Shown piece by piece: positions 21,852 through 32,116 of a stretch of DNA of 64,000 bases. Position 1 is the stretch's first letter; each line of letters opens with the position of its first letter. A program made the position numbers and the translations under genes. The stretch is taken from NCBI GenBank assembly GCA_902576375.1, contig CACGUZ010000001.1, positions 1 through 64,000 of the forward strand. The letters run 5' to 3'. The notes under the pieces are model-generated. The model saw only the letters and a list, made by a program, of their open reading frames with translations, searched no databases and was not told the DNA's origin. The DNA comes from an uncultured Pelagibacteraceae bacterium. GTDB taxonomy: Bacteria > Pseudomonadota > Alphaproteobacteria > Pelagibacterales > Pelagibacteraceae.

Positions 21852-22934
21852 ATGAAAGTATGTATATTAGGTGATAACCTTACAAGCTTAGCTCTGGCAA
21901 AAGCCTTAATTAAAAAAGAGATATTTGTTGATTTATTTTATAAGAAAAAAAACACTAAAATAGATACAACTCGTACAATCGGAATCTCAAAATCAAATAT
22001 TGATTATTTTAACAGGGAAATATCAAATATTAAAAAAATGTTGTGGCCAATAAAAAAAATTAAAATATTTACAGAAAACTCTAAAGACAAAGAAATTTTA
22101 AAATTCGAGGATCAAAAAGACAATCTCTTTTCAATCTTACAGAATCAAAAAATATTTAAACAATTAATTATTGAACTTAAAAAGAGTAAATTTTTTAGAT
22201 TTAAAAAATATATAAGATATAGAAAATTAGATTATTTAAGTTATGATTTAATAATTAATTGTGACATTAGAAACGAAATAACAAAAAAATATTTTTCAAG
22301 AAAGTTTGAAAAGAAATATAATAGTGTTGCATTCACAACAATTATAGATCACCTAAAATTATCATCCAATAATGAAGCAATACAGATTTTTACAAATGAT
22401 GGCCCAATAGCATTTTTGCCAATATCAAAAGAAAAAACTTCAATCGTTTACTCTGCAAGAATGAAAAAAAATAAAACAGAATTAGAGATCAACAAAATTA
22501 TTAATAAGTTCAACCCCAAATATGAAATAAAGAAAATTCATAAGATTTCAAAATTTGATTTAAAATCAATAAATTTAAGAGAATATTATAAAGATAACAT
22601 TTTAGCCTTTGGTGATTTGTTGCATAAACTTCATCCTTTAGCTGGTCAGGGTTTTAATATGTCAGTTAGAGATATAAAAGAACTATTGAAAATAATTGAT
22701 TACAAAATAAAACTTGGTTTACCTATTGATCAAAGTGTATGCGTTAAATTTCAAAATAATATGAAAAGTAAAAATTTTGTCTTTTCAGAAGGAATTAATT
22801 TTATCTATGAATATTTTAATTCTGAAAATAATATAGGAGAGGATTTAATTGACTCAACAGCCAGATTAATTGGACAGAGTAAAATATTAAATAGATATTT
22901 TAAAAATATTGCTGACATGGGTTTACAAAATTAA
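21852..22934 (+). CDS. UbiH/COQ6-family FAD-dependent monooxygenase-like protein, divergent
   Basis: C-terminal ILAFGDLLHKLHPLAGQGFNMSVRDI motif; start set at MKVCILGD because the upstream ORF extension overlaps divergent ftsK. Confidence 0.8.
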   Translation: MKVCILGDNLTSLALAKALIKKEIFVDLFYKKKNTKIDTTRTIGISKSNIDYFNREISNIKKMLWPIKKIKIFTENSKDKEILKFEDQKDNLFSILQNQKIFKQLIIELKKSKFFRFKKYIRYRKLDYLSYDLIINCDIRNEITKKYFSRKFEKKYNSVAFTTIIDHLKLSSNNEAIQIFTNDGPIAFLPISKEKTSIVYSARMKKNKTELEINKIINKFNPKYEIKKIHKISKFDLKSINLREYYKDNILAFGDLLHKLHPLAGQGFNMSVRDIKELLKIIDYKIKLGLPIDQSVCVKFQNNMKSKNFVFSEGINFIYEYFNSENNIGEDLIDSTARLIGQSKILNRYFKNIADMGLQN

Positions 22935-22935
22935 T

Positions 22936-23577
22936 TTATTGAAGAGTGGTATTATCAAATTGATCGTAAGTATAAGTATTTAAAATTTCAGAAATTTTTG
23001 TTTTTCTAATTTCCAGATTTTTAGCCTCTAATAAAACTTGTTTTTCCTCCAAACTAAATGGTGATGTCATTGCTAGAGCGTTTATTGTTTCATCCAAACT
23101 TTGTTTTTCTAGAGCTTTCCAATTAATGATAAATCCTCTTTTTTCAAATAAAGTTTTTAAATCTTTAAAAATAAGTTCCAAATCAGAAAATTTTAAGCTT
23201 CCCTTTTTTTCTTCTAAATCATCTAAAAAATTTTCAAAGTTTATCTCAAATTCTCTATACTTTTTATTTGAATCTATTTCTTTTTTGATTTCAAATCTAA
23301 TTACACCCTTTAGGTCAATTAAATATCTTCCATCATCGGCTTCTTTGAAGCTTGTAATTTTACCTAAACAACCAACTTTATGAAGCGAAGGTAATTTATT
23401 ATTAACAAAATTCTTTGTGATATTTGGTTGAACCATACCTATAAACTTATCTGCTTTCATACTATCATTAACCATATCTATATATCTTGGCTCAAAAATG
23501 TTTAAGGGCACTGTAGTTTTAGGAAAAATTATAAAATTACTGAGCGGAAAGATAGGTATAGTTTTTGGAAGTTTCAT
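22936..23577 (-). CDS. LON N-terminal (substrate-binding) domain protein
   Basis: IPIFPLSNFIIFPKTTVPLNIFEPRYIDMVNDSM, IGMVQP, LGKITSFKEADDGRYLIDLKGV. Confidence 0.92.
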   Translation of the reverse strand: MKLPKTIPIFPLSNFIIFPKTTVPLNIFEPRYIDMVNDSMKADKFIGMVQPNITKNFVNNKLPSLHKVGCLGKITSFKEADDGRYLIDLKGVIRFEIKKEIDSNKKYREFEINFENFLDDLEEKKGSLKFSDLELIFKDLKTLFEKRGFIINWKALEKQSLDETINALAMTSPFSLEEKQVLLEAKNLEIRKTKISEILNTYTYDQFDNTTLQ

Positions 23578-23625
23578 AATTTAATAAATATACTAATAAT
23601 ATAAAAATAATTTAAAGATAAAAAT

Positions 23626-24474
23626 ATGATAATTTGGCTCGCTTCATATCCTAAAAATGGCAACACATGGTTAAGATCGTTGATCAGTGCTTATTATTAT
23701 ACAAAAGACGGCATTTTTCTTGGTGATAATCATTTAAAGAACGTTCAACAATTTCCTGTAAAAAAATATTTAGAAAGTTTTGATTATGATTTAGCAATAC
23801 CAGGAGATACCTCAAGATTATGGATTTTAGCTCAAGAAAAAATTAATGAAGACCGAAGGATAAAATTTTTCAAGACACACAATGCTTTAGTGAAATTGGG
23901 AAATAATGATTTTACAAATCGAGCTAACACCCTTGGTGGAATTTATATAGTAAGAGATCCTAGAAATGTTTTAGACTCCATGTCCAGGCATTTTCAAATC
24001 GATCATTATAAAGCTTTAGAGGTAATGCAAGATAAAAATAACTTTACTTACGACTTTAAAAAGAAAAAAGACTATAGTGATTATCAATTTATTAGTTCTT
24101 GGGAATTAAATTATCAATCTTGGAAAAATAATAACTTATTACCAATAAAATTTTTAAAATATGAAGACTTATTGTCAGAAACCTTTTTTGTATTTAAAGA
24201 GATAATAGAATTTATAGATAAACTAACAAATAACAAAAGTGGATTTAATAGGGAAAAAGCTAAAAACGCAGTTAAAACTACTTCTTTTGAGAACTTGAAA
24301 AGGATAGAGGAAACAAACGGATTTAGTGAGTCTATTATCTCTCGCGAAGAAAAAAAAAAGATCCCTTTTTTCCATTTGGGACCTAAGAATAATTGGCAAA
24401 AAAACTTTGATAAAGAATTTGTTGAGAAATTAAATAATATTTTTGAAAAAAATTTAAAAGAATTAAATTATTAA
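23626..24474 (+). CDS. sulfotransferase domain protein
   Basis: WLASYPKNGNTWLRSLI (5'-PSB motif), IYIVRDPRNVLDSMSRHF (3'-PB motif). Confidence 0.93.
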   Translation: MIIWLASYPKNGNTWLRSLISAYYYTKDGIFLGDNHLKNVQQFPVKKYLESFDYDLAIPGDTSRLWILAQEKINEDRRIKFFKTHNALVKLGNNDFTNRANTLGGIYIVRDPRNVLDSMSRHFQIDHYKALEVMQDKNNFTYDFKKKKDYSDYQFISSWELNYQSWKNNNLLPIKFLKYEDLLSETFFVFKEIIEFIDKLTNNKSGFNREKAKNAVKTTSFENLKRIEETNGFSESIISREEKKKIPFFHLGPKNNWQKNFDKEFVEKLNNIFEKNLKELNY

Positions 24475-24554
24475 GTGTGCCAGAATTTTAATATCGTGTT
24501 AATTTTTCGGCACACTCTCGACACAGTTCAGTTGAAATTTCACAAAAAGCACTA

Positions 24555-24581
24555 TTGCTTAATTTTTAAAAAGCTTATACT
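24555..24581 (+). promoter_or_regulatory. candidate promoter for tRNA-Gly (TTGCTT / TATACT, 15 nt spacer)
   Basis: TATACT 19 nt upstream of tRNA 5' end. Confidence 0.35.
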
Positions 24582-24600
24582 TTCAACATTTAAAAAATAA

Positions 24601-24675
24601 GCGGGTATAGCTCAGTGGTAGAGCGTCTCGTTGCCAACGAGAAGGTCGAGGGTTCGACCCCCTTTGCCCGCTCCA
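24601..24675 (+). tRNA. tRNA-Gly (anticodon GCC), CCA encoded
   Basis: GCGGGTA acceptor pairs with TGCCCGC; TCTCG-TTGCCAA-CGAGA anticodon arm; GAGGGTTCGACCCCC T arm; TCCA end. Confidence 0.97.
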
Positions 24676-24682
24676 TTAAATT

Positions 24683-25027
24683 ATGAATGATTTATTAGAA
24701 AAAAAATGTGTTCCTTGTGAGGGAGGAGTTAAAGCTTTTGATATTTCTGAAATTCATAAATATCAAAAAAAAGTTGATGGCTGGGAGATTATTCAAAACG
24801 ATAAAAAAGTTTATCTTTTAGAAAAAAAATTTGAATTTAAAAATTTTTTAGAAAGTCAAAAATTTGTCAATGAAGTTGGAAATGTTTCTGAGGAAGAGGG
24901 TCATCATCCAGATATTATTTTTGGATGGGGTTATGCTAAGATTAATATCACAACTCACGCCATAGAGGGTTTATCTGAAAATGATTTTATTTTAGCTGCT
25001 AAAATTGATAATATAACTAATGCCTAA
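24683..25027 (+). CDS. 4a-hydroxytetrahydrobiopterin dehydratase (pterin carbinolamine dehydratase)
   Basis: KVDGWEI, FVNEVGNVSEEEGHHPDIIFGWGYAKINITTHAIEGLSENDFILAAKID. Confidence 0.95.
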   Translation: MNDLLEKKCVPCEGGVKAFDISEIHKYQKKVDGWEIIQNDKKVYLLEKKFEFKNFLESQKFVNEVGNVSEEEGHHPDIIFGWGYAKINITTHAIEGLSENDFILAAKIDNITNA

Positions 25028-26552
25028 AATGACGAGTTTTTGAAAAAACCAAAACAGTATTCGTCTCGTTTGCAAATTTTATAATTTCTTTATCTCTTAT
25101 TGATCCAGCAGGCTGAACTATTGCACTAGCTCCTGACTGAACTAATTTTTCTATTCCGTCAACAAATGGGAAAAAAGCATCTGATGCAGCCACTATTTCA
25201 CTTTTGATTTTTGAAAACTTATTCATTTTATTTATTGCAATCTCACAACTGTCTAATCTACTAGGTTGTCCTGAACCAATGCCAATGGTGGATTTATTAC
25301 TAGCAAGGACGATGGCATTTGATTTTGTGTATCGACAAACATTGAATGCAAATATCAAATTATCAAGCTGTGATTTACTTGGTTGTTTTTTCGAAACAAT
25401 TCTAAAATCCTTCTTTGAAAAAATCTTTTTATCTTCTGATTGTATGAGTGTAAAACTATCTAAAGAGTTGAATTTACATACTTCATCGAATGTAATTTTT
25501 GAAGAGTCTATCAGCCTGAGATTTTTTTTTGATTTTAATATTTTAAGAGCTTTTTTATCAAAACCATTGGCCACAACTACTTCAAGAAAAATTTTATTTA
25601 ACATTAATGCGAGTTTTTGATTAACCTTATAGTTGCACGAAACAATACCACCAAATGCACTTAATGGATCGGTCTCTAAAGCAGATATATAACTATCTAA
25701 ATTATTTTTTAAAGCAGAGACACCACAAGGATTTCCATGCTTAACAATAACTGTACCAATGTTTTTCGGTAATGATTTTGAAATAGTAATTGCAGCCAAA
25801 ATATCATTGTAATTATTATAACTCAAAATTTTTCCATGTATTTGCTCTAATTTATTTTTTTTATTTTGAGAATAGAAAGCACCCAATTGATGAGGATTTT
25901 CTCCATACCTAAGATTTTCTATTAAATTAGTGTAAAGAATTTTTCTTTTAGGGAAATTTATATTATTAAATTTGTTAAAATAATTTGAAATTACGGCATC
26001 ATAATAGGCGGTCTCGCTAAAAGCTAACCTTGACATTTTTTTCCTAAATTTTAGAGAAGTACTACCTCTATTTTTTTTTAACTCATTTATAAGTTCTGAA
26101 TATTGATCAGTAGAAGTTATTACAGTCACATCATTATAATTTTTGGCAGCAGCTCTGACCATAGTTGGCCCGCCAACATCAATATTTTCTATTATTTTTG
26201 AATGGTTTTTGGTTTGTTCAATCATTTTTTCAAATGGATAGAAATTTACTATTACTAAATCAATATTCTCAAAATTATTTTTTTTAATATCACTCGAGTG
26301 AGATTTGTTACTTCTTTTGTTTAAAATTCCTGCATGAATTTTTGGGTGTAAAGTTTTGACTCTTCCGTTAAGTATTTCCTTAAATCCTGTAAAATCTGAA
26401 ACATCTAAACATTTGAACTTAAATTTTTTAATTACTTTAAATGTTCCACCAGAACTAATTATTTTAATATTATTTTTCTTCAATTCTTGTAACAAAGGCT
26501 TAAGATTAGATTTATCAGATAATGATATCAAAGCTGATCTAATTTTTCTCAT
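25017..26552 (-). CDS. purH: bifunctional AICAR transformylase / IMP cyclohydrolase
   Basis: ALISLSDKSNLKPLLQELKKNNIKIISSGGT, LRYGENPHQ, VKHGNPCGVS. Confidence 0.97.
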   Translation of the reverse strand: MRKIRSALISLSDKSNLKPLLQELKKNNIKIISSGGTFKVIKKFKFKCLDVSDFTGFKEILNGRVKTLHPKIHAGILNKRSNKSHSSDIKKNNFENIDLVIVNFYPFEKMIEQTKNHSKIIENIDVGGPTMVRAAAKNYNDVTVITSTDQYSELINELKKNRGSTSLKFRKKMSRLAFSETAYYDAVISNYFNKFNNINFPKRKILYTNLIENLRYGENPHQLGAFYSQNKKNKLEQIHGKILSYNNYNDILAAITISKSLPKNIGTVIVKHGNPCGVSALKNNLDSYISALETDPLSAFGGIVSCNYKVNQKLALMLNKIFLEVVVANGFDKKALKILKSKKNLRLIDSSKITFDEVCKFNSLDSFTLIQSEDKKIFSKKDFRIVSKKQPSKSQLDNLIFAFNVCRYTKSNAIVLASNKSTIGIGSGQPSRLDSCEIAINKMNKFSKIKSEIVAASDAFFPFVDGIEKLVQSGASAIVQPAGSIRDKEIIKFANETNTVLVFSKTRHFRH

Positions 26553-28177
26553 TATATCTTTTTAATTTCCCATTTAATTTTCTCTTCATTATTATTTAAT
26601 ATTCCAGATACAAAAATATTTTGGTTCTCAATATATGAATTTTTATTACCGAAGTATAATCCATTATCAATATTAATTTCATAATTATCACAAGTAAATT
26701 TCCAGCCCTCATCTTCTAACTCTATTAAAATGGATTTATTATCTTGAGTTTTCATTAATTTAATATTTGGTTCTAAATGAAATCGAATATCAAACTTCAA
26801 ATTAAAATTGTTTTTTTTTTTTATAATCTTATCATTTCCAACAAATTTCATTTCCTCAGGAAAAAATTCAATATTTCTCTCATGAATTGAGTTAAATCTT
26901 TTAAAATATCCATCATGAGCAGCATTGATTTTCCAATAATTTTTCTCATACACAGAATTTTTTTGAGTAATTTTTAAACCTGATTTTAAAATTAACTTAT
27001 CTTTCTTTTTTGTAAATTTACATGAGGAATTATCATCAATTATTAATGTACTGTGTGCAGCTGAAGATTTTGATATTTCATTAAGATTTTGATTATTTTT
27101 TTTGTAATAACCACAATTGGTTATAAGTTTCTTTCCATTTGAAATTATTTCAAATGAAAGAGCACCCGACTGGTAATCCTGAGTATATTTAGGATTTGGC
27201 GAAGATCCTGCGTCCATTGCTAAGCAAATTTTTTTGTTCTTTAAAATTACGTAACCACCACAGTCTTTATTTTCATTTTTAAATTTATAACCAAGTCTTC
27301 TTAAGTAATGATCGAAATCTTGTCTACTAGATTTATTATTTCCATTAAACAAAAGATCTGCATTTATATTTTGTCTTATGAAAGCATAACTTTGTCCAAA
27401 ATAATAAATATTTTCATCTATGTATTCTGGAACCTCAATTTGAGATTCTTTAAACCATTCTCTAATGATTATAAAATATTTTAAAAAAAATATTAACTGT
27501 TTTATGTTCCGTGAGTTTGTAAAACCCTGGTTATCTATTGAGGAATTAGTAATTTTTTTTAAAATATTTAAACCAATATCTAAATAATTTTTTTCAATTT
27601 TGTAACACAATCCTGTCAAAATTATTGCAGAGCAACCAATTACTTTATTTTCTAAATCTTTAGAGGTTTTTATTTCGTTTAATAAATGATTTGTTTGTTT
27701 ATGGATCATGTAATCAAACATTGATCTATATTCTTTATCATTTTCGTTATAAGAAAGTTGGTGGTTAGATAACCATGAAATTATTCTTTTTGCAGTAATA
27801 TTAAATTCCCAACTTTCTTTTTTAAATTTATTGTTTTTATTAATCCAATTCAAGATAACTTCTTGAACTGATTTTTTTGAGGACTTTAAATCAAGACTAA
27901 AAAACCAAAAAAAATTATTTAATTTTTCAAAATCTTTAGGTCTTATTTGACTATTCCAAACTGTCTTTAGTTCAAAATCCTCAATTTTATATTTCTTATT
28001 TTGATATTTGATTATTGATGAGAGTAAGTGAGGACTTGGTTTATATATGAACTCATTATCAAAAGTTTTAGAAATCTTTTTTTCGTAAAAACTTGAATTT
28101 TGATAAATATCCCTGAATTTTTTTTTTATTATTTCTGTAAAATCATTTAAAATTTCAAAAAATCCATCTAACAGCAT
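26552..28177 (-). CDS. heparinase II/III family protein
   Basis: NGNNKSSRQDFDHYLRRLGYKF, MDAGSSPNPKYTQDYQSGALSFEI, SAAHSTLIIDDNSS. Confidence 0.85.
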   Translation of the reverse strand: MLLDGFFEILNDFTEIIKKKFRDIYQNSSFYEKKISKTFDNEFIYKPSPHLLSSIIKYQNKKYKIEDFELKTVWNSQIRPKDFEKLNNFFWFFSLDLKSSKKSVQEVILNWINKNNKFKKESWEFNITAKRIISWLSNHQLSYNENDKEYRSMFDYMIHKQTNHLLNEIKTSKDLENKVIGCSAIILTGLCYKIEKNYLDIGLNILKKITNSSIDNQGFTNSRNIKQLIFFLKYFIIIREWFKESQIEVPEYIDENIYYFGQSYAFIRQNINADLLFNGNNKSSRQDFDHYLRRLGYKFKNENKDCGGYVILKNKKICLAMDAGSSPNPKYTQDYQSGALSFEIISNGKKLITNCGYYKKNNQNLNEISKSSAAHSTLIIDDNSSCKFTKKKDKLILKSGLKITQKNSVYEKNYWKINAAHDGYFKRFNSIHERNIEFFPEEMKFVGNDKIIKKKNNFNLKFDIRFHLEPNIKLMKTQDNKSILIELEDEGWKFTCDNYEINIDNGLYFGNKNSYIENQNIFVSGILNNNEEKIKWEIKKI

Positions 28178-28178
28178 T

Positions 28179-28838
28179 CTACACTTCTTTAAGTGTTTCT
28201 ATATTCTTTTTAATGTTTCCGTTATTTTCTTTAAATATTGTAGTTCCCGACACAAGAATATTTGCGCCTGCGTTTATTACATCTTTTGAATTTGAAAAAT
28301 TTATTCCGCCATCTACTTCAATGTCGTACACATAATTTTTATCATCTTTTATTTTCTTTAATAGTTCAATTTTTTTAATGACGTCAGGAATAAATTTCTG
28401 CCCTCCAAAACCTGGATAAACACTCATAACTAAAATCAAATCCACATTTTTTAATTCATTTTCAATTATGTTAATCTCAGTATTTGGATTTAGAGAAATA
28501 CCAACCTTTTTTTTAAAACTTTTAATATGCTTGATTGACTCTGCCAAATTATCAGTAGCTTCAGGGTGTATAGTAATTATATCAGCTCCTGCATCTGCAA
28601 AATCTTTTATATATTTATGGACAGGCGAAATCATCAAATGTACATCGAAGGTTAATTCTGAATGTTTTCGAAGTGTTTTAATGACCGGAGGTCCAATAGT
28701 TAAATTTGGAACGAAATGGCCATCCATTACATCAACATGTATCATATCTGCACCTGCATCCTCGAGCCTCTTAATCTCATTTCCTAATTGACTAAAGTCA
28801 GCAGATAATATTGAGGGGGAAATTTGTATTTTTTTCAT
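28179..28838 (-). CDS. rpe: ribulose-phosphate 3-epimerase
   Basis: ISPSILSADFSQLGNEIKRLEDAGADMIHVDVMDGHFVPN. Confidence 0.97.
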   Translation of the reverse strand: MKKIQISPSILSADFSQLGNEIKRLEDAGADMIHVDVMDGHFVPNLTIGPPVIKTLRKHSELTFDVHLMISPVHKYIKDFADAGADIITIHPEATDNLAESIKHIKSFKKKVGISLNPNTEINIIENELKNVDLILVMSVYPGFGGQKFIPDVIKKIELLKKIKDDKNYVYDIEVDGGINFSNSKDVINAGANILVSGTTIFKENNGNIKKNIETLKEV

Positions 28839-28878
28839 AGATTATTAAATTAACTAGTACCAAATTTTAAAATCTAAT

Positions 28879-29223
28879 TTAATTAAAAAATTGATAAATT
28901 TGTCTTGAAATCTCACTTTCTAATGGAAATGACAACATACCCATCACCGAGTAGCCTAGAACCCAAGGCATAAAGTAAAACCTTATCATAAAAAAAAACC
29001 AAGCAACGTAAAGAGGTACGATTGGTTGTATGATAAAAGATGGAGTGATAGGTTTAAATAAGTTGATTAAAGGATTAGTAAATTTAACAAAGACTCTCAT
29101 AAAAAAAAATTGAGAATCTTCTCGTTGAAAAATATTCATTGCAACTCTTCCAATCAAAGTCCACATGATTACCCCAAGAATATAATCAATTATATATACT
29201 AAAGGATGAAAGTTAGCCGACAT
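28879..29223 (-). CDS. small membrane protein, YggT-like
   Basis: YIIDYILGVIMWTLIGRVAMNIF..VFVKFTNPLINLFKPITP pattern. Confidence 0.7.
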   Translation of the reverse strand: MSANFHPLVYIIDYILGVIMWTLIGRVAMNIFQREDSQFFFMRVFVKFTNPLINLFKPITPSFIIQPIVPLYVAWFFFMIRFYFMPWVLGYSVMGMLSFPLESEISRQIYQFFN

Positions 29224-29255
29224 TGAGAAATTTATATTGGAAAAAGATCGAAATT

Positions 29256-29281
29256 AAAAGGGGCGAAATTAATCGCCCCTT
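29256..29281 (-). terminator. rho-independent terminator of the symporter operon
   Basis: Perfect 9-bp stem AAGGGGCGA-AATTAA-TCGCCCCTT at 29258-29281; on the minus strand it is followed by TTTTAATTT. Confidence 0.8.
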
Positions 29282-29292
29282 AAAAAGATTAT

Positions 29293-31107
29293 TTAGTGTT
29301 GTTTGCCAAGGATCGATTTACCAGCTGGTACACGAACCTCATCAACCATTTTCTGCGTTGCAGCGTTTGGTGCTTGAGTCATTAAACTCACTACAACCAT
29401 TGCTACTAAGCTGACAGCTGAACCAAAGATACCAAACGTTAACTGAGTAATTCCTAAGAATCCACTTCCGCCTGTTCTTACCCAAACCAGGTAAGCAGCA
29501 CCAGAAACTAATCCTAAGAACATACCAGCAATAGCACCTTCTTTATTAGCTCTCTTCCACCATACACCAAGTACAAGTGGGAAGAATAGTCCTGACATCG
29601 CAAAGTCAAAAGCCCAGATTACTGAACCTAAGATACCTTGAATCTCAAGAGCTGCGATTGTTGCTCCTGCAAAACCAATTACTACAAGTAATACCCTTGC
29701 AACAACTAATCTCTTCGCAGTCTCAGCTTTTGGATCGATGATCTTATAGTAAACATCGTGTGAGATTGCATTTGCAATTGCTAAAATCAAACCATCAGCT
29801 GTTGACATGGCAGCAGCCATACCTCCAGCAGCAACCAGACCTGAGATTACATATGGTAATCCAGCTATCTCTGGAGTTGCTAACACAACGGCTTTACCAC
29901 CCATGAAAAACTCGTTTAATTCAAGAGTTCCATTTCCGTTAAAGTCGCTTACAAACATTAAGTTTGCTTGGTTCCAGTTTTGATACCAATCTATCGATTG
30001 AACTTCAGCTATTGATTTACCGATAATACCTGTTGGTAGTGACGGATCAATCAATGACAACTTAGATAGTGTCGCTAACATTGGAGCAGAAGAATAAAGT
30101 AGGAAGATAAAGAATAAAGACCAACCTACTGATTTTCTAGCCGCTTTTACACTTGGAGTAGTAAAATATCTCATCATAACGTGAGGCAATGAAGCTGTTC
30201 CCATCATCATCGCTAACGCTAGTGAAATAAATGCCCAAGGTGTTGCGTTCACCGCTGAGTGAGCTTTAGTTATTCCAGCCAAACCTTTTGGTACTTCTTT
30301 TAGATTTTCAGCAGTGTTTTTAACAAAACCAAACTGAGCCTCTAATTCAGCTATTCTAGAAACTTCATCAGCTAACATGAAGTGAGGGAAGAAACCCGCA
30401 CCCATTTTATTACTGATCCAGAATACTGGTAATAAGTAAGCTATGATTAGTACGATATATTGAGCTACCTGTGTCCAAGTTACTCCTCTCATACCACCAA
30501 GCATTGAACAAAGTAAGATACTTATAAGTCCAACGTATACAGCGTATTGGAATGGAATATCAAGTGCAACAGATGCAATTGTACCTGTGGCGTTAATTTG
30601 TGCAGTCACGTAAGTAAATGAAGCAACAGTTAAAACTACTACCGCCATAAATCTACTTAAATTACCACCGTATCTTGTACCAATAAAATCTGGAACTGTG
30701 TAACAGCCAAATTTTCTTAAGTAAGGTGCTAAAAGTGATGCAACTAATACATATCCACCAGTCCAACCTACAAGTAGTGCCATATAACCGTAACCCTTAA
30801 AGTAAATACCACCTGCCATTGCAACGAATGATGCACCAGACATCCAGTCTGCTGCTGTCGCCATTCCGTTGAACACGGTTGGTACTTGTCTTCCAGCTAC
30901 GTAATACGCATCAGCTTGAGCTGTACGTGATAGATAACCAATTATAGCATAGATGGCTACGGTGAAAGCAACGAAACAAATACCTATTGTTTTCGCTGTC
31001 ATACCCATCTGCTCGGCAATTGACATAATGATTATGAAACCTAAAAATCCTCCAGTGTAGATCCCATAAACCTTAGGCAAATTGTCTATAAAATTACCTT
31101 TAATCAT
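29293..31107 (-). CDS. sodium:solute symporter (acetate/ActP-like, VC_2705 subfamily)
   Basis: Multi-TM; DAYYVAGRQVPTVFNGMATAADWMSGASFVAMAGGIY; paired with DUF4212 protein. Confidence 0.9.
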   Translation of the reverse strand: MIKGNFIDNLPKVYGIYTGGFLGFIIIMSIAEQMGMTAKTIGICFVAFTVAIYAIIGYLSRTAQADAYYVAGRQVPTVFNGMATAADWMSGASFVAMAGGIYFKGYGYMALLVGWTGGYVLVASLLAPYLRKFGCYTVPDFIGTRYGGNLSRFMAVVVLTVASFTYVTAQINATGTIASVALDIPFQYAVYVGLISILLCSMLGGMRGVTWTQVAQYIVLIIAYLLPVFWISNKMGAGFFPHFMLADEVSRIAELEAQFGFVKNTAENLKEVPKGLAGITKAHSAVNATPWAFISLALAMMMGTASLPHVMMRYFTTPSVKAARKSVGWSLFFIFLLYSSAPMLATLSKLSLIDPSLPTGIIGKSIAEVQSIDWYQNWNQANLMFVSDFNGNGTLELNEFFMGGKAVVLATPEIAGLPYVISGLVAAGGMAAAMSTADGLILAIANAISHDVYYKIIDPKAETAKRLVVARVLLVVIGFAGATIAALEIQGILGSVIWAFDFAMSGLFFPLVLGVWWKRANKEGAIAGMFLGLVSGAAYLVWVRTGGSGFLGITQLTFGIFGSAVSLVAMVVVSLMTQAPNAATQKMVDEVRVPAGKSILGKQH

Positions 31108-31367
31108 TAGTCATCTCCTCTTTCACTAAAGCCGAACTCTTCATCAATTTTTTCTTGTCTATTCGCAAACCAGAAAATTAGTATTACGAAAATTCCAAGA
31201 GAACCTTGACATGTGAACCAATAAGTTAACGGATAACCAAATGGTCCCGTAACCTCATTCATTTCAGCCCCGAATAGGAAGATGCCAATTGAGAAAACAA
31301 ACCAAATTGCTAACGTCATCATTAGCAAACCCTTGGATTTTTCCCAGTGTTGTTCTTGTTTTGACAT
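31107..31367 (-). CDS. DUF4212 symporter small subunit
   Basis: 86 aa, two TM, immediately upstream of SSS symporter; WFVFSIGIFLFG..FGYPLTYWFTCQGSLGIFVILIFWFA. Confidence 0.9.
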   Translation of the reverse strand: MSKQEQHWEKSKGLLMMTLAIWFVFSIGIFLFGAEMNEVTGPFGYPLTYWFTCQGSLGIFVILIFWFANRQEKIDEEFGFSERGDD

Positions 31368-31471
31368 TTATACCTCTCTCTTTTTAGTTATAACTGGCGA
31401 AAACCATAACCATTATGAAATAGATTTAAAGTGTTAAAATTGGTAAATTTACTAGCCTTTTCAAGTTATAA

Positions 31472-32116
31472 GTGTCAAAAATAGGGCTTTTTATGGGAAA
31501 ATACAAATTAACGTGGAGGGACTTAACTTGGCATGATTTTAAGACTTATCTTTTTGCCATGTTCAAAGCATTTATCCCCAAGGGGAAAATTAGCAATTTG
31601 GATGAACTTGAAACATTTATTCAAACAAAATCTGCTTGGGTAAGCCAGGTTACTCTTTACGGCTATTTAAAAACGAGAATGGGAACTAGGTACGTTCTTC
31701 ATTTTGAGAATGATACTTTTATGGACTCAGTTAACTTGGCTAAGTGGAATATTTATGCAGTTGCTCTTCAAGATCTTACATTGTTTACATTTTCAAAATT
31801 GAGAGCAAATTTTAATTACCAAGACATAGAGAAAGCAAAAGAAATTTTTTTAAAAATTTTAGATGATGAAACTTCAAATAAGATGCCAATTGATATTATA
31901 GAAAATGCAAAAAAAAGTTTTGATGAAAGAATACAAAATATTAATTGGGATGATCATCACAATGACTTACCATTTAATCCAAGTGCTTTATCTTTATATA
32001 AGTGGGCACCAATTGCAGAAGATTTAAAAACTTTAGATCGCAAAATAGTTCTAAATTCAGTTATTCTAAAATGGGATGTTGTAAAAAAAGAATTTAATGA
32101 AAGAATAAAATTTTAG
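31472..32116 (+). CDS. conserved hypothetical protein (GTG start)
   Basis: 214 aa ORF with good coding bias between symporter and acs. Confidence 0.75.
   Translation: MSKIGLFMGKYKLTWRDLTWHDFKTYLFAMFKAFIPKGKISNLDELETFIQTKSAWVSQVTLYGYLKTRMGTRYVLHFENDTFMDSVNLAKWNIYAVALQDLTLFTFSKLRANFNYQDIEKAKEIFLKILDDETSNKMPIDIIENAKKSFDERIQNINWDDHHNDLPFNPSALSLYKWAPIAEDLKTLDRKIVLNSVILKWDVVKKEFNERIKF

Noticed and set aside
24475-24515. Considered as rho-independent terminator of the sulfotransferase gene
   Set aside because: Loop is too long and there is no T-run after the stem
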